A DNA stretch of 64,000 nucleotides, from contig NW_025954980.1 of assembly GCF_022376445.1 (NCBI RefSeq), positions 248,001-312,000 of the forward strand, written 5' to 3'. Shown here one piece after another: positions 1 to 10,916 of the stretch (positions within the stretch are counted from its first letter, which is position 1; each line of letters starts with the position of its first letter). Position numbers and translations under genes: made by a program. Source of the stretch: Fomitopsis serialis. Its lineage: Eukaryota; Basidiomycota; Agaricomycetes; Polyporales; Fomitopsidaceae. The notes beneath the pieces are model-generated. The model was not told the DNA's origin and ran no database searches. It saw nothing but the letters and a program-made list of their open reading frames with translations.

Positions 1-1226
1 CGCAGGTGTGGGAGACGATCCGGAAGGGCATCGAGGGCAAGGTGAACCAGGGCGGGTCATTCAAGAAGGGCATGTTCAACGCGTCGGTGTCGATCAAGAA
101 GGCGGGTGTGCCTGGCCTGAGCGAGCTCGCGGACAGCGCGGTGTTCTCGCAGGTGCGGGCGGCGACGGGTGGCAGGCTGCGTCTTGCGCTCTCGGGAGGT
201 GCTGCGCTCAGCATCGAAACGCAGGAGTTCCTCAGCCTCGCTCTCGTGAAGATGGTCCCTGGTTTGTGCACTCAAGCGTCACCACTTCTCGTATGCTCAC
301 GTACTTGCTTGCACAGGCTATGGCCTCACAGAAACGGTTGGTATGACCACCGTCTTCCCTCCGGAGTACTCAGGATTCGGCGAGGTCGGCCTGCCGGTGC
401 CTTCCATGGAGATCAAGCTGAAGGACGTCCCGGAGGCGAACTACCTGTCCACGAACAATCCTCCACAGGGCGAGGTCTGGGTTCGCGGCGCGTCGTTAAC
501 CAAGGGCTACTTCAAACGTGACGACCTGAACAAGGACCCAACCATCTTCACGCCGGACGGCTGGTTCCGGACAGGTGATGTCGGTCAGTGGAATCCGGAC
601 GGCACCCTCTCATTGATTGACCGGTTCGTGTCATCTCATTAATGGGAGATTGGCGAGGTATTGATGTCTGTCTGGTTAGTATCAAAAACCTGGTGAAGCT
701 GTCAGGGGGAGAGGTAAGCCATGACACAAGCCTGTTTGTCGGAACTTTCGTTGACCGATCGTTGTGCAGTACATCGCGCTCGAGCGACTCGAGTCCGTCT
801 ACAAGTCATGCAATCTTGTCGCCAACGTCTGCGTACACGCACACCCGGACGCGAAGCAGCCCATCGCGATCATCATCCCGCACGAGCAGAACCTCCGGTA
901 CGCGCTCGAGAGCAAGTCACTTGGCCTGTCTGTACACACGGGCCTGCCCGACCTCTGCAAGGACGACCGCGTCCGTGAGCTTGTGATGAAGGAATGCAAT
1001 GCCGTCGGCAAGAAGAATGGCTTCAAGCCGATGGAGATCCTCGACGGCATCATCCTCACGGCGGATGAATGGACGCCGGAGAGCGGCCTGGTCACGGCTG
1101 CGCAGAAGGTGCAGCGGCGGAAGGTGGCGGAGCGGTATGCTGACGAGATCAAGGTACGCATTCTTGCTTCACGACTGGGATGACTTAGGCTGAAGGCTCT
1201 CGTAGGCAATCTACAAGCCAATCTAG
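1..1226 (+). CDS. Long-chain acyl-CoA synthetase, 3' part (5' end outside window)
   Basis: Activates long-chain fatty acids to acyl-CoA through an acyl-adenylate. The exons I can join are <1-261, 317-623, 680-713, 770-1153 and 1206-1226, all with GT-AG introns of 52-56 bp and matching phase. They encode the adenylation core: GGAALS, then GYGLTET, then GWFRTGDVG, then the IDRIKNLVK segment and a C-terminal block with TPESGLVTAAQKVQRR. These match the eukaryotic FAA1/FAA4/ACSL branch of the AMP-binding superfamily. The last exon is only 21 bp and gives the end AIYKPI. The N-terminal half lies before the window. Which acyl chain length or organelle it serves cannot be told from this part. A peroxisomal acyl-CoA oxidase gene lies about 7 kb downstream. 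Confidence 0.93.
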
Positions 1227-1812
1227 AGGGACGCGTATCGTTGTATCAGTTGGACCCACGGACTATGACACGTTGACGAGCATTCTTGCTGGCTTGCAAC
1301 TTTCGAGTTTCTCTTGTACACTAGGCTTCTTGGATGATCCATATGTAATGCATGCCGTGGCCAGTACTCCGAATACGTGCAGGTTTCATCTAACACACTA
1401 AGTAGAGCTGTCGAACGACGCGTTACCCTATTGACTGCGTTGTCGCTGGTCTACTCACGCGTCTTTGATGTCATCGGAAGGCTGAGACGAGTCCAAGTCA
1501 TCAATATTCAATATCAACGACTTGGTATTTCACGGGGATCCGACTCGACGAAAGTGAAGGGCAGGCGCGCAACATAACTTCCACCTCATCTACAATCCCG
1601 TGGTCCTGTGCCTCTGGCATGAATGTCATCCTCAGTGCTGGCACTCAAGAAAGACGCGTTGCAATCGTAAATCAATCATGAGTACACACGAGAAGTCGAC
1701 AGATACATGCGAAACAAATGCCCAATGCTCGATACAAGTTACAACTACAATAATGCTTTGACCGCTATCGAACCTAGTAATGCTTCTTCAGGCCGCGAAC
1801 CAATTTGACTAC
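1227..1812. other. Intergenic, tail-to-tail 3' regions
   Basis: Between the acyl-CoA synthetase stop and the La stop on the other strand. I see no coding exon, repeat or RNA gene here; it probably holds the 3' untranslated regions of the two converging genes. Confidence 0.5.
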
Positions 1813-3726
1813 TCATGACGACCCCTCGTCCGTCTTCGCCTTTTTCGCGCTCTGGATGACTGGGACGGCAAGCCCGCGTTGACCGACGGTCGGGCCACCA
1901 TCAGGCTCAACTGCGCGTTTGCGTTTCTCACCGGTCTGCTCCTCGCCCGGGGCTGCAGCCGCTCCTGCGCCCGCGCCGTTCTCCTTGGGACCACTCCGTG
2001 TGCGTCCGCCACCACGGCCTCCACCGCGTCCACCACGGCCGCCACGCCCTCGACCGCCTCGGCCTCTGCTGGAGCCCCGGCTGCTCTGGCTGTAATGTAC
2101 GGCGCGGCGGGCAGAGCCTTGTGCGCGCTCAAGCTGAAAGGCACGCTCCGTCTCCTCTGCAGAGATGTGAGACAAGAGGAGGGGTCGATGAAATGTGACG
2201 TACCATCGGGGATGCTCCAAGAGACGTCCTTTCCGCCGAGCGTCTTGAGGTGCTCTTTGACGTACGCGATCTCGTCCTCTGTAAGGGCCTTCTCGAACCC
2301 AACGAGACCGGAGCTCTCTCCGCGAGTGTGCTTGACGTACGGTGCGCGCGGGAAGCGCTCCTTCAGCGGGCTCTGCCAGTGGGTTAGTGAGTCGGATACA
2401 CGTATGACAAAGCCCCAACAGACCTTGATCTCATCGAAGGTCACGCTCTCGCCCGCCCCCGCGAAAGTTAACGACGCACCCTTCACGAGAGGGACGTCCT
2501 CGTCCTTGACGGTCCCGCCCTCTTCACCCTGCTCGACGCGGATCTTGCTGCCCATGAACTCGATGAAGACCTCTGGCTCTTTCTTCTTCTCTTCTTCTTT
2601 CCCTTTTCCCTTGTCCTTCTTGTCCTTGTTCTTCTTCGCCTCCTCCATCTCGCGGAACGCGTTGAAGCCCCTGCCGGTCTGGAACGACTGCTTGCGCATC
2701 CGTGCGGCCTTGCCCGTGAGGCCCTTCTCCTTGATCTTCATCTCGCAGTAGGCCTCTCTGGCGGATTGGTGATGATGAGTTAGATAGTACGACATGGACG
2801 GGACCTGAGGCGCACTTTGTCATGGTCTTCAGCTCCTCGCCGTTCCATGATGGCTTAGGGTCGGCGTTAAGGAAAATCCCGACGGACTTGAAGTCGGTGA
2901 ACTCGACGAATACGGAGCCCTAAGAGCGAAAGTTAGACTACACGGTGACGACGGCAATACACAGTCATTCACCTTGAACGTTTTGTCCTCCGTCCTCCGC
3001 ATCCTCACAGCGTTCGTCCGCCCATACTTGTTGAAGAAGCTTTCCAGCTTCTCCTGCGTCTCGCCGTCCTCATCCGTACCAAATCCTTTCTGTAGTTGAG
3101 CGCTGCCTTAAGATGCAGACGCGACCCAGCGAGACCTGACTCACAGCGTAGATACTCCTCTCGAACTGGTCCTTGGGCGGCTGCACCTCCGTGCGCCGAC
3201 GCACCTTGGTGCCGTCCTCACTGACCTCGAGTTCAGATGCCATGCGGAGCGCGTCGGCGATCCAGGCATGACCGTGCTTCTGCCATTCACGCATGCGTTT
3301 GAAGGACGATACCGTGGAGAGAGGGACCCAGTGTTCGGGGTTTGCCGTGTGCAATGTCCACATGAACCTACGCATCCCATTCAGCATACGAGTCTGTGGT
3401 GCGTAGTAATGCTTACTTGTCGAAGGGGAGGTTAGAGTCCGCGAAATAGAACTCGACTAAATGGACGCTAGTCAACACAAGTCACGATAGGGCATAGCTA
3501 CATCTCACGTACTCTGCCGCGCAGCGCGAAACTTATCCTCGTCATCGCTCCCGTTGGTCGCCTGCTTGTCGTCTGACCCCGCGTCGCCCGCCGTCTTCGC
3601 GACCGTCGGAGGGACCGCCACAGACCCGGATTCCGTCTGTTTGACCTCAATTGGCACGCTGCTCGCATCCCCTACCTCCATCCTCACTTCCTCCACAGCG
3701 GGTGTCGCAGTTGCAGATTCAGACAT
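1813..3726 (-). CDS. LHP1: La (Lupus antigen) RNA-binding protein
   Basis: Nuclear chaperone that binds the UUU-OH 3' ends of new RNA polymerase III transcripts. Eight exons join in frame, in coding order: 3726-3513, 3456-3417, 3367-3145, 3089-2973, 2919-2816, 2757-2424, 2372-2204, 2156-1813, giving 514 aa. The La motif covers about residues 72-159 (IEFYFADSNLPFDKF, then HWVPLSTVSSFKRMR). RRM1 follows at about 160-235 (GSVFVEFTDF). A lysine/glutamate linker precedes a second RRM of the xRRM type at about 285-400. An RGG-rich tail (about 420-450) and a basic end with KRKR and KKAK follow. Unlike budding yeast Lhp1, which is short, it has the long C-terminal half seen in metazoan La. The start at 3726 gives a plausible acidic leader and a consistent intron phase. 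It shares a 266-bp divergent promoter region with the CHZ1-like gene. Confidence 0.93.
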
Positions 3727-3992
3727 AACTTACAAGTTGCACGAACAGGAAGGGTGAAACGCGGGGGAGTGAACGGGGGAGCGAGAGGGAATGGAGGGGG
3801 AAATGGAACGGAAATTGAACAGGAAATTGAGTCGAGAGAATTAGCGATCTGCCCGATCAGGGATCTCGGAATACATCTCGGCATCTCCCCGGCGCTACAT
3901 ACGTGATCGAGTCTCTCAATTGAGCGCCCGAGGGGGAGGACGAGATTCCGCCTCCGTCTCGCTCAACTACATAGGACTTGTCTGCGACAGTC
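3727..3992. promoter_or_regulatory. Divergent promoter region between La and CHZ1-like genes
   Basis: The two start codons lie 266 bp apart on opposite strands, so this stretch must hold both promoters and 5' leaders. It contains purine-rich runs near 3770-3830. No clear TATA box was seen. Confidence 0.5.
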
Positions 3993-4633
3993 ATGTCCTC
4001 CCGCACGAAACGACGGGCCGAACCGACGCAAAGCGACAAGAAAAAGAAAAGCAAGAAGTAAGTACATTGTTATCAGCATCTCGTTCGAGACCGGAAGAGA
4101 ACATGATTGCACAGGTCTAAGCGTGACGAGGAGTCTGAAGACGAAGTCGAAGGCGGCGACGACTCTGATGCTGGGGTCGACGAAGGTGTGTCTTTCCACG
4201 GGTGATCAACGGTATCTCTCGTCTGATAACTTGTATGCGTGTCACAGATGAACTCGGAGCACTGGACACCAGTAACATCATAACCGGAGGCCGCAGGACG
4301 CGCGGGATCCGCGTAGACTACACCAAAGTCGAGGGATTCGGGAAGGATGACGATGATGACGAAGAGGACGAAGAGGAGGAGCGTCCCAAGAAGAGATCGA
4401 AAACAAAGGCGGTGACCAGGTTGCCTGCCAGCGCCACATCGAAGCAGAAGAAATCTGAACCGTCAGCTTCGTCCAAACCCAAGGACAAGCCTGCACCGTC
4501 GTCGTCATCGAAAAAGAAACGAGTTGTCGTGTCCGATGAAGAGGAGGAAGAAGAGGCAGAGAAGGAAGAGGGTGAAGACAAGGAGGAAGAAGAGCCGGAC
4601 GAGGGTGGCGACGACGAAGATGAAGATGAGTGA
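3993..4633 (+). CDS. CHZ1: CHZ1-type histone H2A.Z chaperone
   Basis: Small acidic nuclear protein expected to carry H2A.Z-H2B dimers to the SWR1 complex. Exons 3993-4057, 4115-4185 and 4248-4633 join in phase to 173 aa. The N-terminus is basic (KRRAEPTQSDKKKKSKK). It is followed by an acidic patch, and then the family signature around LDTSNIITGGRRTRGIRVDY, which matches the CHZ domain core. The rest is low complexity: alternating D/E tracts and lysine/serine blocks, ending in DDEDEDE. Yeast Chz1 is of similar length (about 150 aa). The acidic tracts also create long antisense open frames on the minus strand, which I consider artefacts of the repeats. Confidence 0.85.
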
Positions 4634-5131
4634 TGCGCGGATACATGGACTTGTACACTGTAAAGTAGCAAACGCGGTACGTTTAATTGTCTACTGGTGA
4701 AGGTTATGGATGTACTGAATGTAGACGTTGTCGAATCGCCGAAGGAATGTTGTATGTTTGCCTGGCATCATCGCCGTATTGTGTCAGTATGAGTTTGAGG
4801 GCTTGCGTGTGGATGACATGATCTCGGAGGATCGTACCCACTCCAGCTCAAAGAATCGAGTAACGACTTCCTCTCAGATTTTGACTAAACATCATTTCAT
4901 CTATGCTCGCGTCGCACTCGCGAAATAGCTCACATGAATGCCCGTCCGGTTCTTCAACTGTCTGAAGTAGTGTTCTCTCGAGTGAATGATGATATTTATG
5001 GTGTACATAGCCAATCCTCTCACAAAGCCTCCGTGGTACACATCCCGTGCTGAGTACTTGATCAATCTCACCGTGCACAAGCAAGCCCTGCAACGACTGG
5101 AAGGACAGCATAGAATATAAATAAGCTCCTT
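4634..5131. other. Intergenic, no gene seen
   Basis: Tail-to-tail region between CHZ1 and DUF6534 paralogue 1. A tRNA T-arm look-alike sits at 5131-5154 but has no matching acceptor stem (see rejected items). Confidence 0.4.
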
Positions 5132-7125
5132 CTAGACGCACGACGGGTTCGAATCCGTCTGCGCGGTATGCGTGCACTTGGTGGCCGCCGTGTCCGCAGA
5201 TACTAGTAGCTCTGAGTCAGCCTCGGGACAACACCTCCCGAATTTGATCCTGGCCGGGAGAATGTTGACAGTGTCGTGGGTTCCCAGGGCATGTCTCACG
5301 TTCTCGCGAGAGTTGAGCCTAGACAACCCGCGTGTGAGCCTGGGCCCCGTAGTATAGGGTTTGGTTGGTACGCACGTAGACAGCATAGAGCAGGTGTATA
5401 CTGAGGGTAAACGGTCAGCGTCCGTATGAGGACTCGGCAGGGGCCATGACGCACGGCGGATCAGCACAAAAAAGAACACAGTGTATATCATGGTTTCCGG
5501 GAAGAGCAGAAACTACTCTCATCAGTACAACTGCACTTCTAGAGATCGAGCGCACTTACCAGTGTCAAATCGATAATCGTGAATATTCTGTACATACAGG
5601 GCAGTGAGCGATGATGGCCGCGACTGCGAGTGCGATGGTTCCATACGTAGTCAGCAAGCCTATACCCGGGATGCTTTGAATGAGCGTGTTATTACAGTGA
5701 TACAAGCATAGAACACTGACATGTGTTCAGCGCATACATAATGAGAAGGTTGATTGCACGATTCGTTCTACAAGTGGACGCACGCGTAAGTTAGTGTGTA
5801 ACGAGGTCACAGTCACGACTCACCGAGGGAAGACGGTCCGTTTCGCATGTAGATAGTAGATGAGGGTGCCCGCGATGAGTACATCGCATGCTAGCTCGGC
5901 GCTGAGACCCGCTGCACTATATGGCTGCAGAGAAAGTTCAGTCACACAACGAACGACTCCCAGAGTCCTCAGGAAAATGCACCTTCAGACGTTCGCCTGA
6001 AGCGAAAAGATGGATCTCGAGTCTAAGTCTCGAATTAGTTGTGCTCGAGCATGCGCTTTGACACGTGGAATTACCCAACGACGGTGAACACTGGCGGAAC
6101 CGAGGAATCAGGATGGCATTGACCCTGTAGACCATTACGGAACCCAACACGCACCTATGCTAAGTGCTGATTATCGTAGCATCAATATCTATTGAGCTGT
6201 GCATTCTATGACGACCGACTTACCGAGCCCACAAATGCTCAAGATAGACTGGTCAAGGAGTTGATCATCAGCCTTGCACACAGCCTGAGGCGGCCTTTGT
6301 ACGTACTATAACCACAGGTAGAAGAGTACATTTCCCGGATACTGTGCCAGTACTTCGTCAATGATTGTTTCTTCTGCGCACACACTGCGAACTCACGGGT
6401 GTAAACCCGGAAAGCGAAATAACTGATGCAGCGACTCGTCAGTTGTATCACACATCAGTGCGGTGTGAGATTCCGTACAGTTGCACCATAGTGACAAGCA
6501 AACCCTTCAAGCAGTAGCAGGTCAACGATGGCAACAGTCTTTATACAGGTATCAGCATTGCTTTTACACTCACACCGACAGCGACCTCAGCCTGAAGGAT
6601 GGTCAGCTGTATATGGCGACACTTGCACACGGTCGTACCAGCAATGTCCTGCAAGGTATGTAAATCACGTTGTAAGCCAAGCACGAACACCAGGCGACAC
6701 GTACCAGTAACCATAGGCCAGGGCAAATATGTCCCCGAAATACGTCACCGTGTAGTGATAGTATGATATCACTAACAGTAAGACGTGCAGAGTATCGACC
6801 ACCCTAACAAACAGCACTTTAGTGTGGGACATGGGACAGTGATAACGCTGGCGTCATACATGAGAGCAGAGACCTTCGAAGGAGGCATTAGTTGTGAGCG
6901 GTATATCCTCGGGTGTTATTTCTCGTACATAGATTTTGAGTGTCGCGCCGTCTCCGTTGGCATATTTGGTGTAATAAAAATACAGCTGCAGGCAATTGAT
7001 GCCGAATATGCTGGTACATATTAGCCTTCGTGCAAGGACTTAGAGCGTGACACATACATGCTTGATACGATGATGCCTATACACGCAGGCCCAAGTATGT
7101 TGGCGATACTTGGTAGTGGTGACAT
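5132..7125 (-). CDS. DUF6534 multi-span membrane protein, paralogue 1
   Basis: Basidiomycete integral membrane family of unknown function with about seven predicted spans. The start at 7125 gives MSPLPSIANILGPACIGI. The first exons are 68 nt (7125-7058), 82 nt (ending in the LKIY codons) and a 14-nt microexon at 6873-6860. The next exon carries the family block VVDTLHVLLLVISYYHYTVTYFG split at the 14-nt exon. The last exons give LYTCSML and then a cytosolic tail starting LNSRENVR, stopping at 5132. Middle exons (about 5500-6700) are hydrophobic but I did not resolve every splice site. It is a paralogue of the genes at 13029 and 59881, with the same exon lengths at the 5' end. Function cannot be assigned. 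Confidence 0.75.
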
Positions 7126-8155
7126 GTCTGCTTGTGCCTTCACGATTTGACGATAGCGAGGCTATTATATAAGTGCCACTATATATGAACCACTGAGATG
7201 ATGCAAATCCAATCAGCTTCGATTATATGAATTGTGTGAAGTGAACGTGAAGGTCGCACTGCCCTATGATGTATGGTATACACAGCCTACAGGGTGGCCG
7301 CTGTCAGGGTCACAAGTGTTAAAAATCACTGTTCACATGCGTGTATGTGATGATACCATTTCGCCGGTTGTATGAAAGTGCAGCCTGCCACAGTGTATGC
7401 GCATCCAGAAGGCTCTCATCAAACGGACGCCCTGACATAGCAACTTCAAGTCTTTGTTGAATCGTCAGTCGCAGAGTTCGGATGGTTCGAGTCTAGAGTC
7501 TAGATTGCATCACCTGTTGCATTGATCACTGCTGGATAGAAGCCTTCAACCCAGGTCATGAGCAACCAGAGAGAACACATAGAGTTTTGGTACATACTGA
7601 TCGAGCCTCGTATGCACATTGGCTTGTTTGAATGTGCTTCGAGTGAGGTGTCAATCGTACGACGCGAAGCCCACGTCTAGTGACACTTGTGCCCGCGCCA
7701 CGCGTACCCACATGATACGTTCTCGACTCGAGATCCGGAAGGCACCGAGTTATCCTTGATCTTCCTTGGGCAACGAGCCTGAGCTATATCTATGTATCAA
7801 CGCGCCCGGGAGAAGTTGAGTGGACTTGGACAGATGCAATAGCCACGCTATGACACCACGGCACCACGAGACTAAAACCCAAAATACGCGGCCTTCATAT
7901 TGGATTGAGAACCTCTGCTAAAGATCAATTGTCATGTTTCATGACAAGTTCTCAACGCAGAGGCGATTATGTGGTCCCAATGGACGGTACGTGTACTGTG
8001 TTCATGGCCCTAAGTAGGAGACGTGATCAGCGTCAGATATATGGAGCTTTGTGGGTATAAGAAGACTCGCAAAGGATTTAGAGAGGCGTTGCAGAAGTAC
8101 TGACAATCAGCGCAACGTCGCAACACAGCCATCGCCCATCCAACAACTTTCCAAA
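7126..8155. other. Intergenic, no gene seen
   Basis: About 1 kb between DUF6534 paralogue 1 (start) and the 3' end of the acyl-CoA oxidase gene. All frames are closed frequently and I recognise no exon, RNA gene or repeat. Confidence 0.4.
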
Positions 8156-10916
8156 CTATAACTTTGCTTTCCGCGTTGCAGATAATCGACGACCCCGGCG
8201 GAGCATAGGCTTGATATATTGCTGATTATACATGTCAGATGATACAGACTCCGTGATAGAGTCCTGGCGCACCTCATAGCCACAAACAGGCTCTTCTGCA
8301 TTAAGAGGTTCCATCTGAGCACGAGTCCATAATTGTTCGTAGACACTGCCATTGTAGACTCCTAACGCACTTCATCCGGAGCAGTCAGGCAGAGTCGTGA
8401 AACCGCGAACAGAAGACTGCTCACCTATCGAGTTGCCAGTCGGTGAACCCAAAGGCGTCGGTAAGGCCGATGGCCTCCGGAAGCAGCTCAATACATAGAA
8501 GATCGATAGCCGTGCGCAAAACTTTTGAAGGGTCTTCACCAGCCTTCTGTGGCAACAATCCGAAAGATAGAATGTCCACCAACCCAGACTCGGCCAACGC
8601 CAGCAGCGTCTAGATCGGATCATAAGCAGTTATTCACTGATAATATGACTAGCAGCACGTACCAGAGTACACAGCTTGCCAACAACACTCGCTTCTCGGG
8701 ACGGAAGGACGTCCCGTAGATTTTCGACCAGTCCACGGACTTGAGCACCGAGGTAAGCGTCTACCACAGCCTTCGAGACACGATTGTCCATGCTTGGATC
8801 AACGTCCTTTGTGTCCGCACGGTTCTTGACCATCGCTGCGGCACGCCTCTCGAGAAGACCGACCACCTGTCGCGGACTGGTCCAATCAGGCTCAGAGACT
8901 TCCGTCGCAAACTCTGGAAGCAACGAGCGCATGTAAGCAGAGGACGGAGGAAGCTTCGCCGCAGCATTGGCGGAGAATCCGGATGATTGCAGGGTCTTGT
9001 AGGTTTTGAGCGCTCCGCGAACTATCTGTAGGTCTAGTACGAAGTTATCGCCTTCATAGCTGTGTATGGGACTGTCGTCAGCGACGCAACACGATGCCGA
9101 TGGGAACACGCACGTCGTGGTAGGTAGGAAGTCAGCATAGTACCTCCCTATAGCGGCAAACTCGCTGAAGCCGTGTCCTCCCATAGCTCGGCGCGCCGTC
9201 TCCGCGTCCTGAGCGCCCATGGTCGTTGCGAGGATCTTGAGCGCGCACGATGTCAGATGCATCTCCGACACCATGGACACATTCCCGACTGCAAGCTGCT
9301 TGCTCATGACCTCCATCTGCACGAGCTGCGAAGGCAAGGCAAGTGAGCTTCAATGAGGCGGAATGAGACTGAAGGCATTCACCAAGCTCCGACCAAGTAT
9401 AACGAAGATGTACGCGTGGGACAGAATTGGCAGCAGTCGGTAGTACACCCCGGGGTAAGTTATGACCTGCCGCTCGAGCCCATCTGCGCCTCGGTTCCCT
9501 TGTCGACGAACCATACAGTATCGGATAGATACGGTTGCCGCTACTCACTTGTCAGCGGATGCTGCCCATTGACTGGAATGTAGTACCTTTCGCCATGACC
9601 CATGCACCCTTGCCCACGAGGCTTGAAGAGGGTTGACTGTCAGAACAGTGGCTCGGATCTATCATGTTCATGCTTACAGCGAGCGTACGACCATCATCTA
9701 TGGTGGGATGTGTCAATGCAAATTTTCAGGAGAGCTGTTCATTGACTTACCCCTGCATAACTCAGTTTGGCATGAGGCGGCCGGATATAACGGCCGTCTT
9801 CTGTGACTTGCGAGTACTCTGAGAGCATGTTCTCTCCTGGAATCCGGACTCGGTCGAATCTCGCAAACCCATTATCGACTGTTCCGTAACCTCCCATTGC
9901 CTTGGGGCCTTGTCAATTCATGATCAGCACTGACATAACACCGTAACCACTCCAGGAAGCTACCCTTACCGATATCACCAATCATGATCCCTGGAAGTGC
10001 CTTGTGGTCATCTATAGTGGATGAGGTTGACTATCGGCAGGGATGGACAGAATTATCTCACCTAGAGAACGCAGTTGGACGAGGAACAAATGGGGACCCA
10101 TGGCCTTCCCGCCAGGAAGTATCAACTGCGCCTGTACGACGCCGTGTGTAGCTGTTCGGCCTGCAGCGCCTGCCCACCACTTGGTACTCGTCAGCGTCGG
10201 CGAGTGTATCTCAAACTCTTGTTTCTCTGGAAAGTAGGTAGCCGTCGTTTCCAATGAGGCGACGTCCGAGCCATGCGCGAGCTCAGTTTGCAGGTATGTA
10301 CTTGCTACAAGTCAGACATGCCTCTCCAAGGTATACACGCGCTCAGTGCTCACCCTTGTATACCTCGATTGATTACTAGTTCGCTGTACTTCTTGCGCAA
10401 GTTGGGACCACATTGATCCATGAAGACAGGATCAAATGCTTACGGATTCGAGTCAATACCCGTACCATCGACAGACTGCAGTACTCACTAGCGGAACTCA
10501 GGTGAATGGGCAGCTCTTCGTCTATTAGGTCGAGTGCCTCTGTTGTCTCTGCGTTGGACCATCCAAAGATGTCTTGAAGCTCGTAGATCCTGTTGGTCAT
10601 TCTTATAGCCCGTTTGTACCGGTCCTTGCGTGTCATGAATGGCCTGCTCGTCAGTTGTCATTGAGTCAACTCGTCTCTTCTCATTCTGCATACCGGTCTG
10701 ACTTGTCGAAAACCGGGTCTTCAGATACAACTTTCAGTAAACGAGTGCGTACATCCCAATTTACTTTGCCACCTATGAGAAATAGTGAGTATCTGGTAGT
10801 CACGGAGATCCAGGGAGGTACTTACCATACAAGAAGTAGCACACTTGCTCGATGTCAAGGGTCGTACGTGCCCTCGCTGTCGCCATATCTGCTTTGGTTC
10901 TTTCTTCCGGTGGCAT
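8156..10916 (-). CDS. POX1: Peroxisomal acyl-CoA oxidase
   Basis: FAD enzyme for the first step of peroxisomal beta-oxidation: acyl-CoA plus O2 to trans-2-enoyl-CoA plus H2O2. The N-terminal exon reads MPPEERTKADMATARARTT. Joined exons then give YGGKVNWDVRTRLLKVV, the FMTRKDRYKRAIRM helix, the acyl-CoA/FAD core (TATYFPEKQEFEIHSPT, KWWAGAAGRTATH, MIGDIGPKAMGGYGTVDNG) and the ACOX C-terminal domain (ARRAMGGHGFSEFAAIGRYY, SPIHSYEGDN). The final exon is reached through an acceptor at 8370/8369, which restores SALGVYNGSVYEQLW. The protein ends KAKL, so the last three residues AKL fit a type 1 peroxisomal targeting signal. An upstream in-frame ATG at 11048 exists, but its leader lacks family similarity, so I prefer 10916. 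The gene has many short introns, and not every internal junction was resolved. Confidence 0.93.

Noticed and set aside
1879..2751. Plus-strand 290-codon open frame
   Set aside because: It is the antisense of the La exons, which have domain support and consistent splice phase.
4278..4671. Minus-strand serine-rich frames
   Set aside because: They are antisense of the acidic Asp/Glu codon runs in the CHZ1-like gene.
5123..5170. tRNA-like T arm, GACGG-GTTCGAAT-CCGTC, followed by an acceptor-like TGCGCGG
   Set aside because: No complementary 5' acceptor strand (CCGCGCA) or D arm lies in the 100 bp before it, so it is a chance B-box-like sequence or an old fragment.
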